Source of the DNA: a virus
DNA length: 64,000 nt
Strand: one strand, 5' to 3'
Virus record (IMG/VR): IMGVR_UViG_3300036832_001118
Location: 23,761-87,760 of that record
How positions within the stretch are numbered: position 1 is the first letter of the stretch; each line of letters opens with the position of its first letter. Both the position numbers and the translations under genes were made by a program. The notes under the pieces were generated by a model that did no database searches, was not told where the DNA came from, and worked only from the letters and a program-made list of their open reading frames with translations. Shown here piece by piece: positions 58,389 through 64,000 of this stretch.

Positions 58389-59711
58389 TCAAGGAATGTT
58401 TTGCGGAAAGCCAACCATGGCGGCGTCATGCGCGCCCAAGAACCAACGCGCAATGCGCCCGGACAGCGATGGACACTGTGGGATAGTCGGCGTAACCGGC
58501 GCCGCCGGGGCGAGCCCATAGGTCAGCAAGTCATAGGCCGAGACGCGGTCAATGGCGCCCTCATACTTGCCCGCGATCGGCGAGGTATCCAGCACAGCCT
58601 CGCGCTCTTGCGCCGTCAACGGGCCAATACGTGAGGATGGCTTACGTATCTGGATGCGTTCTACCGGGCTCGGTGCACCGGTCTGATTCAGGAACGACAC
58701 CAGCGCCTCGCCGGTGCCGAGCTGCATGATCACCTTGGCGGTGTCGAGCTTGGGGTTCGGCCGGAAGGTGTCTGCCGCAGCTTTAACGGCCTTCTGATCG
58801 CGTGGCGTGAAGGCGCGTAGCGCGTGCTGCACGCGGTTGCCCAGCTGCCCCAGCACCTTGTCTGGGACGTCACGCGGGTTCTGGGTGACGAAGTAGACGC
58901 CAACACCTTTGGAGCGGATTAAGCGCACCACGTGCTCGATCTGATAGAGCAATGGCTTGGGCGCGTCGGTGAACAGGAGATGCGCCTCGTCAAAGAAGAA
59001 CACCAGCTTGGGCTTGTCCTGATCGCCGACCTCGGGCAGCTGCTGTTCCATTTGCGTCAGCAGCCAGAGTAGGAATGTGGCGTAGAGTTGCGGGTTGTGC
59101 ATCAGCTTATCGGCCGCCAGGATATTGATGCGGCCGCGCCCCTGTGCGTCAGTGCTGAGAAAGTCATCCAGCTCGAGCGAAGGCAAGCCAAAGAAATGGT
59201 CTGCGCCTTGGTTCTCCAGCACCAGGATCTGACGTTGGATGGTGCCGGCCGTTGGCTTGGACACGCGGCCATATTCGGCTGACCAGATGCTACCGGCTGA
59301 TGTGGTCAGGAAGGTCAGAAGGGCGCGCAGGTCCTTGAGGTCGTCTAACAGCATGCCGTGATCGCTGGCGACGCGAAAGGCAATGTTGAGTGCACCCTCC
59401 TGAACTGCGTTGAGGCCCATCATGCGGCTGAGCAGGATCGGACCGATGCTCCATATCCGCGCTCGCACCGGGTGACCCTGCTTGCCAAACAGGTCCCAGA
59501 ACAGCACGGGAAACCGATCTGATGCCGCAATGCCGGATAAATCGCCCTTGACGTCAGCGGCGAACACGGGGACGCCGGCACGGGAAAAACTCTCGGCTAA
59601 TCCCTGCAGTGTGACCGTCTTGCCGGTGCCCGTGGCGCCGGTGATTAGGCCGTGCCGGTTGGCCAGCGCAAGGTTCAGGCTTGCGCCTTTGCCTAGAAAT
59701 ATCTGATCCAT
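58389..59711 (-). CDS. HerA/DUF853-like ATPase (YjgR-like), 440 aa
   Basis: The start at 59711 follows GGAGGGGAATAAA. Walker [21 protein letters not shown] (about 21-40), then [13 protein letters not shown], Walker [13 protein letters not shown] (about 237-248), and [20 protein letters not shown] with an arginine-rich finger region. This matches DUF853 AAA ATPases related to HerA DNA translocases. They are usually bacterial and are rare in phages. It could pump DNA, assist recombination or act in phage-phage defence; no partner nuclease is adjacent. Confidence 0.75.
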   Translation of the reverse strand: MDQIFLGKGASLNLALANRHGLITGATGTGKTVTLQGLAESFSRAGVPVFAADVKGDLSGIAASDRFPVLFWDLFGKQGHPVRARIWSIGPILLSRMMGLNAVQEGALNIAFRVASDHGMLLDDLKDLRALLTFLTTSAGSIWSAEYGRVSKPTAGTIQRQILVLENQGADHFFGLPSLELDDFLSTDAQGRGRINILAADKLMHNPQLYATFLLWLLTQMEQQLPEVGDQDKPKLVFFFDEAHLLFTDAPKPLLYQIEHVVRLIRSKGVGVYFVTQNPRDVPDKVLGQLGNRVQHALRAFTPRDQKAVKAAADTFRPNPKLDTAKVIMQLGTGEALVSFLNQTGAPSPVERIQIRKPSSRIGPLTAQEREAVLDTSPIAGKYEGAIDRVSAYDLLTYGLAPAAPVTPTIPQCPSLSGRIARWFLGAHDAAMVGFPQNIP

Positions 59712-59712
59712 T

Positions 59713-59904
59713 TTATTCCCCTCCGTATTTCATTTTGAGCTTGACGCGTTGGATCGGCAGGCCTTGCAGCAGTACGCTTTCCTCAATTGCCTTCCGCACA
59801 TCTGACTTTGTCGGGAAAACGATCGCCGTCGTCGGATCATCGTCGCTTTCCGCATAAACGCTAACCGCGCCGTCCGGTGACTCGCACAGAATAATATATG
59901 GCAT
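59713..59904 (-). CDS. Hypothetical protein, 63 aa
   Basis: Start 59904; the stop is 2 bases before the HerA-like start. Strand-rich ([20 protein letters not shown]) then a helix ([16 protein letters not shown]). It may be co-expressed with the ATPase. Unknown function. Confidence 0.5.
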   Translation of the reverse strand: MPYIILCESPDGAVSVYAESDDDPTTAIVFPTKSDVRKAIEESVLLQGLPIQRVKLKMKYGGE

Positions 59905-59908
59905 GCGC

Positions 59909-60094
59909 CTACCATCCCTTTGGTATGCCGTGCTTAACGTACATCTGAATTAGCCGCGCGACGGTCTCTTTGATCGGCAACTCGCCTGACTCGTAGCGTT
60001 GCGCGGTGCGCAGGTTCACAGCCAACTTGCGCGCCAGCTCCACATTGTACAAACCAAGCTTCTCGCGTGCGGCCTTGTATTCTGACGCGTCCAT
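59909..60094 (-). CDS. XRE-type HTH protein, 61 aa
   Basis: ATG 60094 follows AGGATC. A single HTH (KLGLYNVELARKLAVNLRTA, then QRYESGELPIKE). It may regulate the surrounding cluster of small leftward genes. Confidence 0.6.
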   Translation of the reverse strand: MDASEYKAAREKLGLYNVELARKLAVNLRTAQRYESGELPIKETVARLIQMYVKHGIPKGW

Positions 60095-60191
60095 TGCTAT
60101 TGATCCTTTCGAGCGTGGTCCTAGTTTGACCTCACAGTTTGCTAGGGTCAGCTCATGGCCGGGGGACTGCAATCCCCCGGCCGCTTTGTGT

Positions 60192-60515
60192 TTAGCGTCC
60201 ATTCCACTTTACACGGATTTCTGTCACATCGATTTTCCCGGTCGATTCATCGATAAAGGCGCCGTAAAACCACAGGCCACATCCGGCCATGTAATACGAT
60301 CCATGTTTGTCTGACGTTGAAAACTTGATATCTCTCACCGAAGCGCGGCAAGAATATTGCTGATAGAGTGCCTGCTGCACCCTTTCCTCATCACTCGGTG
60401 GAGCGGAAGGCGCTTGCGAGCCTATTACAGCGCCTAATACAGCGACCCCTGCTATGGTCCCAAATAACAGACCAACCATTGTCAGCCCGACTTTATTTTC
60501 TCTTTTTCTGTCCAT
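60192..60515 (-). CDS. Membrane-anchored hypothetical protein, 107 aa
   Basis: ATG 60515 follows the shared leader TGAGGATTATCAG. One membrane span (VGLTMVGLLFGTIAGVAVLG), then a soluble domain with two Cys (QYSCRASVRDIKF; MAGCGLWFYG). Unknown function; probably exported domain. Confidence 0.55.
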   Translation of the reverse strand: MDRKRENKVGLTMVGLLFGTIAGVAVLGAVIGSQAPSAPPSDEERVQQALYQQYSCRASVRDIKFSTSDKHGSYYMAGCGLWFYGAFIDESTGKIDVTEIRVKWNGR

Positions 60516-60590
60516 CTGATAATCCTCACAGTTTGATTTGATGCACAAGCGCATCATGGGACGGGCCATCTGACCCGCCCGGTGATGGGC

Positions 60591-60815
60591 TCAAAGCGTA
60601 TCCAGAAATTCGCGGAAGGCGTCGCCATGCGCAAGAAACAACGGCGCCAATTCATTCGAGCGATCGATTGCCGCAGTCAGCGCAGATATAGCATCAAGCA
60701 TCGCCCCTCCAGCGGCAATCTGCGCCCGCCGATGTTCCTCAACTATGGCGTGATAACGGGCTGAAATATCGCCGATCCGGGCAATGATGGCGCGTTGTTC
60801 TGGCGTATAGTCCAT
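60591..60815 (-). CDS. Hypothetical helical protein, 74 aa
   Basis: ATG 60815 after ACTGAGGAGGATCAG. Helical (EQRAIIARIGDISARYHAIV; AISALTAAIDRSNELAPLFL). Unknown function. Part of the run of small leader-linked genes. Confidence 0.5.
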   Translation of the reverse strand: MDYTPEQRAIIARIGDISARYHAIVEEHRRAQIAAGGAMLDAISALTAAIDRSNELAPLFLAHGDAFREFLDTL

Positions 60816-60825
60816 CTGATCCTCC

Positions 60826-61029
60826 TCAGTTCGCATTATTCGCCGCATGTGATGCTTGTAGCGCGCTGATAAACTCCTGAATGTTCTCCGGATCAGTGAT
60901 CAAGCTTGTGATCGCGAACCCCATAACGGCAATGGCCTCACGCTCTGATAGGCCGCGGTCCTGAAGATATTCAAGCAGCGCTATCGCCTCGTCGCGCAGC
61001 ATTTCCTCAACGTCCTCTAGATTGCTCAT
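60826..61029 (-). CDS. Hypothetical helical protein, 67 aa
   Basis: ATG 61029 after GAGGGATCAG. Acidic helices (LEDVEEMLRDEAIALLEYLQ; REAIAVMGFAITSLI). Unknown function. Confidence 0.5.
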   Translation of the reverse strand: MSNLEDVEEMLRDEAIALLEYLQDRGLSEREAIAVMGFAITSLITDPENIQEFISALQASHAANNAN

Positions 61030-61040
61030 GTTCTGATCCC

Positions 61041-61187
61041 TCATGCTTGTTTGGTCAGCCAATAGTTCAGGCTATTCACGCGGTCCTGTGCCTCACGCTT
61101 GGTGTTCGCGTTGTAGACTTTTGTGTTTTGCTGACGGTCCCAAATCTCCCATCCGAGATCGGTCCGGTGCACATAGTAGCGTTTCAT
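61041..61187 (-). CDS. Small protein, 48 aa
   Basis: ATG 61187 after the full leader AAACTGTGAGGATCAG. Short strand-turn-helix (RYYVHRTDLGWEIWDRQQNT; KREAQDRVNSLNYWL). Resembles short phage SPOR-like or DUF2188-like proteins in shape only. Confidence 0.5.
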   Translation of the reverse strand: MKRYYVHRTDLGWEIWDRQQNTKVYNANTKREAQDRVNSLNYWLTKQA

Positions 61188-61250
61188 CTGATCCTCACAG
61201 TTTGGCATGATTGCCCAATTGCCCCACACAATGGCGAGGCAATAAGTCAA

Positions 61251-61484
61251 TCACTTGCCGCGTTTTGCTATTGTGTCGTTTATTCCGTATGCCTCAAAAT
61301 AATCCGCGACCAACTCAGCGTCTATGTCCGGGTCGTCGCAATCGTCTACGCGCCAGACAAGCTCGGGCCCGTCCGTGTAGATCACATGCGCCTGTTGCGC
61401 CGCGTCTTTCTCGCTGGTCGCCTCAATTTCCAGTGTGGCACTCTGATAGACGGTCTGCAGGATAGTTACGCGATACTTGGACAT
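61251..61484 (-). CDS. Hypothetical protein, 77 aa
   Basis: ATG 61484, weak GGGG site. Compact alpha/beta protein (YRVTILQTVYQSATLEIEAT; SEKDAAQQAHVIY). Unknown function; small phage accessory protein. Confidence 0.5.
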   Translation of the reverse strand: MSKYRVTILQTVYQSATLEIEATSEKDAAQQAHVIYTDGPELVWRVDDCDDPDIDAELVADYFEAYGINDTIAKRGK

Positions 61485-61494
61485 GGTTGCCCCA

Positions 61495-61710
61495 CTATTT
61501 CGTGAGTTGGCGATCGTGTTGCTCAAGTCGATCGAGCACGCGCGCCATTTGCGTATGCATCGCGTGCAGCTCGGTCAGGATTGCTGTTTGTCCGGTGTCA
61601 AGGCGCATGAGAATGGCGTGTTGCACGCGAAACTCATCCTTGATGCTGGCAACTTCATTGATCAGCACATCAACCCTGCTTGCCAGTAATGTCCAATCAA
61701 CCTCGGCCAT
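61495..61710 (-). CDS. Coiled-coil protein, 71 aa
   Basis: ATG 61710 after ACTGTGAGGACAC. Long helices (RVDVLINEVASIKDEFRVQH; MHTQMARVLDRLEQHDRQL) suggesting a coiled coil. Unknown function. Confidence 0.5.
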   Translation of the reverse strand: MAEVDWTLLASRVDVLINEVASIKDEFRVQHAILMRLDTGQTAILTELHAMHTQMARVLDRLEQHDRQLTK

Positions 61711-61745
61711 GTGTCCTCACAGTCAGCGTCATGTTAGTTTGCTTA

Positions 61746-61934
61746 TCAGTTTGTTTTTGCCGCATTGCGGGCACACATCAGCGCGCGCGCATAGGCGAGA
61801 TCAAAGGAACCGGGATTGTTGCGGTCGCCGCTAAAGGTGCCAGCGATCTCGCGTTGATTGGCGCGGCTGCGCTCTACAACATAACCCGTCGTGTTGTTGT
61901 AGTAGTCGCGGCCTAAGGTTCGAATGTTCCACAT
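61746..61934 (-). CDS. Hypothetical protein, 62 aa
   Basis: ATG 61934 after the full AAACTGTGAGGACAAC leader. No domain seen (TLGRDYYNNTTGYVVERSRA; SGDRNNPGSFDLAYA). First gene of the leftward run below the divergent region 61935-62104, which is AT/GC-mixed and contains GGCGCGGCGCC-type sequence. Confidence 0.5.
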   Translation of the reverse strand: MWNIRTLGRDYYNNTTGYVVERSRANQREIAGTFSGDRNNPGSFDLAYARALMCARNAAKTN

Positions 61935-62104
61935 GTTGTCCTCACAGTTTGGTTGTATTCAGTAAATAGAATATACGGCGCGGCGCCGCAAAATGCAAAT
62001 GGAATTGTGCGCGTTAAATGCGGCGCAATGCCGCATTATGATATGTGCTTCGTGCGCCATAATGGAGACTTGTGGGCATTCCATAATCATTAGGGGGGGG
62101 CAAA

Positions 62105-62329
62105 ATGACAGAGGCCCAAGCCAAATTCGTCGCGGATTATATTCTCGCCGATCGCATCGCCGATACAGGAACAGGTATGCCAACCATCGTTGCCTACCTC
62201 AATAGCGGCGCCCATACCTTTCGCGGGAGCAAACTCGTATTCGACGAAATCAGTAGGCTGTTGATCCTGGACGACAACATTTTTATCCGCTGCGAACAGT
62301 GCGCCGCGATCGAAATCATTCCCAAATAA
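62105..62329 (+). CDS. Hypothetical protein, 74 aa
   Basis: ATG 62105 after a run of G's (AGGGGGGGGC). Alpha/beta protein with a Cys pair (IRCEQCAAIEIIP). It lies opposite the leftward run and before the intergenic motif array. No family was recognised. Confidence 0.5.
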   Translation: MTEAQAKFVADYILADRIADTGTGMPTIVAYLNSGAHTFRGSKLVFDEISRLLILDDNIFIRCEQCAAIEIIPK

Positions 62330-62524
62330 GACGCGAAAACCGAGTTTAGGGTCATTCTGTCAACTATATCACAATAATTTGATATGATGGCACAGGATAC
62401 CTCTTTGGCGCAGTCAAATATGGGTGCGCCATAAGTTTTTAAAATTGGCGCCTTTATGGCGCATCATGGCGCAGGGCGACGCGTCAATACCCCCGCAAAA
62501 CTCGCATTTGCGCCATTGCGCCAT

Positions 62525-62553
62525 GCGGGGGGTGCGAAGCACACACCCCCCGC
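62525..62553. other. GC-rich hairpin in the motif array
   Basis: 10-base arms GCGGGGGGTG and CACCCCCCGC around a 9-base loop, no T-run. It is unlikely to be a terminator and fits a structural site within the origin/packaging candidate. Confidence 0.6.
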
Positions 62554-62731
62554 CGCTTCGCTATGGCGCACTGGACGGCGCCGCAAAGCGTGCATGGCGC
62601 AATGGTGCAAAGAAAATGCGGGTTTTGTGGCTTCGTGCGGCGCCAGCCATTTTCGCTTCCGCGGCTTGACCTTTAAGAAAAAATAGAAGAAATTTGGCGC
62701 GCGTTGAAAAGAGACAAGGCACAAGGGAAAC

Positions 62732-62758
62732 AACCGTCCCAGATCGGGGCGGTTTTTT
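62732..62758 (+). terminator. Rho-independent terminator before the candidate terS
   Basis: AACCGTCCC/GGGGCGGTT stem (one G-T pair), AGATC loop, TTTTTT. It is 30 bases before the candidate terS start. Confidence 0.8.
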
Positions 62759-62788
62759 ATTGGGCGTGTCGGGCACCATGGTACCACT

Positions 62789-63265
62789 GTGCCAAAACAG
62801 AAAACTTCTACAGCTGTAAAAAGCAAAACCTTCAACGGAAAGGTGCGGCAACAGCGCCTAGAACGCCAATTGCGTCCGTATGAGGCGCCAAAAGAGGCGC
62901 CAAAGAAGTTTGCTAATCCTAATGGTCGCACCAGAGGGCAGCCGAATAATATCTCGCGCCTAACACGCGAAGCTATATTCGAGGGTCTATCGCGCTGTGG
63001 CGGTCGCGAGGGTATGGTCGGGTTCGTTATCAAGGCGACAAACGAAAATATCAAAAACGGCGTAGCCATGCTCAATATGATCACGCCGCGTATTGTCGAC
63101 GCGATCGTTACCCATAACGACATGATCTTTAAGACGCTGGCTGAAGTAGACACAGAGCTCGCAGCACGCGGCTTGCCCACGTCGCAAGAGATATTCAAGC
63201 TGGATTTTAAGGGCGATACGGATGACGAGGGTATGGTCATAGAGAATGAAGTTGGTAAGGAATAG
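62789..63265 (+). CDS. Putative small terminase subunit, 158 aa
   Basis: GTG 62789. Basic N-terminus, then NPNGRTRGQPNNISRLTREA, a common start of small-terminase-like phage proteins, and GGREGMVGFVIKATNENIKN. The acidic C-terminus (GDTDDEGMVIENEVGKE) is typical for terS-like contacts. A motif array upstream supports a packaging role. Other GRPxG-type phage proteins are alternatives. A related palindrome starts at its stop. Confidence 0.5.
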   Translation: MPKQKTSTAVKSKTFNGKVRQQRLERQLRPYEAPKEAPKKFANPNGRTRGQPNNISRLTREAIFEGLSRCGGREGMVGFVIKATNENIKNGVAMLNMITPRIVDAIVTHNDMIFKTLAEVDTELAARGLPTSQEIFKLDFKGDTDDEGMVIENEVGKE

Positions 63266-63291
63266 TAGGATTTCAGCGCTGAAAGTCTACT
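63264..63291. repeat. Second copy of the AGTAGGATTTCAG palindrome
   Basis: AGTAGGATTTCAG-CG-CTGAAAGTCTACT, with two mismatches to a perfect dyad. It starts inside the stop codon of the candidate terS. Matches the 32-base palindrome at 58018 apart from those changes. Confidence 0.7.
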
Positions 63292-63433
63292 GTCCCCAAA
63301 CCCTATTCGCAATTCACCATTACTGCCATTGAAACCATTAGCTTATTTTCCCTAAAATAATTGTCCCCTAAGGGCTTGTATTGGGGACAAGGGTATGCCA
63401 TATACAGTCTATCGAAACTGTGAGGACAAGATC

Positions 63434-63601
63434 ATGTTTGTATCACCGCAATGGAAAGAAGTTTTTGGAGTGTTCACTGCTCGCAATGGGCAATGGGCGC
63501 TTGTGTCCACCCATGGCAATCTGGCCGAGGCTATGCGCGAACGGGATTATGTGGCCCGCGATCTAGGTCAACAGGCGACCGTGCTCCGCAAGGCTCTATA
63601 G
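63434..63601 (+). CDS. Small protein, 55 aa
   Basis: ATG 63434 is preferred because the shared AAACTGTGAGGA leader precedes it; an upstream ATG 63395 is possible. Compact (MFVSPQWKEVFGVFTARNGQ, then EAMRERDYVARDLGQ). A TTGTCCCC...GGGGACAA dyad (63361-63390) lies upstream and may mark its promoter. Unknown function. Confidence 0.5.
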   Translation: MFVSPQWKEVFGVFTARNGQWALVSTHGNLAEAMRERDYVARDLGQQATVLRKAL

Positions 63602-63725
63602 GGCATAGGGAGGCCCTCTAGGGAGGGTGCCCTCAGAAACGTTTCCAGGGGCCCCAGTCGAGACGGCCCCGAAATGCGAAGCTCTCCAATGTATATCTGC
63701 CGCCACCTTTTTCCCCTAATAGGCG

Positions 63726-63769
63726 AATGGGTCCCATATTCAACCCCTAATACCAATGGGTCCCATATT
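63726..63769. promoter_or_regulatory. Two AATGGGTCCCATATT repeats before the recombinase
   Basis: 15-base copies at 63726 and 63755, each holding the dyad ATGGG-T-CCCAT. They lie within the 179 gene-free bases upstream of the recombinase start, so operator or recombination-site roles are likely. Confidence 0.6.
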
Positions 63770-63780
63770 TAGAGGTTGTC

Positions 63781-64000
63781 ATGCGTGCCGTTTTTTACTT
63801 ACGCGTCAGTACCAAGGATCAGGACACTGACAATCAGGAGCGGGAGCTTCGGGTTGCGGCGGCTCGGTTGGGTCATGAGGTGACGCACATTTATCGCGAC
63901 CATGGGATCAGCGGTGCCAAGGGTCGAGACAGGCGGCCTGGGTTTGACCAACTGCACCGGGACGCCAGCCGCGGGAAATTCGACCTCGTCATGGCCTGGT
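63781..64000 (+). CDS. Serine recombinase/resolvase (3' truncated)
   Basis: ATG 63781, open to the right edge. The N-terminal catalytic domain is clear: AVFYLRVSTKDQDTDNQERE with nucleophile Ser10, then HIYRDHGISGAKGRDRRPGF and FDLVMAW. It catalyses strand exchange. With the tyrosine integrase elsewhere it may be a second integration system, a dimer resolvase or an invertase; the size needed to tell is outside the window. Confidence 0.85.
   Translation, partial: MRAVFYLRVSTKDQDTDNQERELRVAAARLGHEVTHIYRDHGISGAKGRDRRPGFDQLHRDASRGKFDLVMAW

Larger units (their letters stand above)
60523..61951 (-). repeat. Shared leader element AAACTGTGAGGA in front of small genes
   Basis: Minus-strand copies at 60523-60535, 61192-61204, 61714-61723 (partial) and 61939-61951, with a divergent copy at 60820. 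Each puts GAGGA at ribosome-site distance from ATG. One plus-strand copy is at 63415-63426. A further copy at 60130 sits 36 bases before its gene. Confidence 0.65.
62330..62788. repeat. Gene-free region with ~11 TGGCGC/GCGCCA motifs
   Basis: No convincing gene in 459 bases. Direct copies (TGGCGC) occur near 62406, 62446, 62457, 62467, 62564, 62595 and 62695; inverted ones near 62426, 62510, 62518 and 62640. The left part (62340-62400) is AT-rich. Iteron-like array upstream of the candidate terS, so it could be a packaging (pac/cos) or replication origin site. Confidence 0.6.

Noticed and set aside
63568-63756. Minus-strand ORF (62 aa) before the recombinase
   Set aside because: No ribosome site, low-complexity product, and it crosses the paired operator-like repeats.

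Overview
The window reads as a large part of the genome of a temperate phage with a contractile tail (myovirus-like, with tail genes in P2 order) whose host is most likely a GC-rich alphaproteobacterium. The host guess rests on the high GC content, codon use and protein style, not on a chromosomal marker. No bacterial housekeeping gene, rRNA or tRNA gene is visible. The tyrosine integrase and a candidate attP lie in the interior (about 42.1-44.1 kb) with phage genes on both sides, so the sequence looks like an excised, circular or virion form rather than an integrated prophage. Large terminase, portal, capsid and the gpV/W/J baseplate genes are not seen. The candidate small terminase near the right edge and the cut gpI-like tail gene at the left edge suggest they lie outside the window.

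Layout. (1) 0-30.5 kb, rightward tail operon: a truncated gpI-like protein with LamG and repeat modules, fibre and SPRY proteins, tail sheath, an inserted HNH endonuclease, tail tube, tail assembly chaperone, two tandem paralogous tape-measure genes carrying different wall-degrading domains, gpU, gpX, gpD, a coiled-coil/repeat/SPRY protein, a GT9-like glycosyltransferase, a methyltransferase, and a 1547-residue LamG/repeat adhesin. (2) 30.5-34.85 kb, lysis and wall-degradation block: M15 peptidase, GH108 muramidase, papain-like protein, lipoprotein, peptidoglycan-binding protein, holin-like and membrane/coiled-coil proteins, and an alpha/beta-hydrolase with no standard start codon. (3) 35.3-40.2 kb: about fifteen small rightward genes of unknown function, preceded by operator-like dyads. 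(4) 40.1-47.4 kb, mostly leftward: HTH regulators, a YdaS/Cro-like gene, candidate attP, an integrase-like arm-binding protein with a frameshifted A8 tract, integrase, excisionase, small zinc-binding and membrane proteins, and an exonuclease plus annealing-protein pair. (5) 47.5-49.7 kb, control region: two winged-helix paralogues, a CI-like repressor and a divergent Cro-like gene. (6) 49.7-54.2 kb rightward: VRR-NUC nuclease and a primase/helicase. (7) 54.3-61.9 kb leftward: two Dam-type methyltransferases flanking a ParB-like protein, a HerA/DUF853-like ATPase, and a run of small genes sharing a 5' leader element. (8) 62.1-64 kb rightward: an intergenic array of GGCGCA motifs, a candidate small terminase, and the start of a serine recombinase.

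How it may work together. The CI-like repressor probably acts on a family of CTTGACA/TGTCAAG dyads at 35.44, 44.12, 49.25, 49.63 and 58.37 kb, which would link lysogeny control to excision, early rightward genes and the methyltransferase cluster. A second motif (GCCCAAAATGGGC) marks the 35.4 kb and 47.5 kb promoter regions. The most unusual features are the duplicated tape-measure genes with swapped enzymatic cargo, a palindromic element that sits in frame inside a methyltransferase gene and recurs after the candidate terS, and the modular repeat/LamG/SPRY tail proteins.
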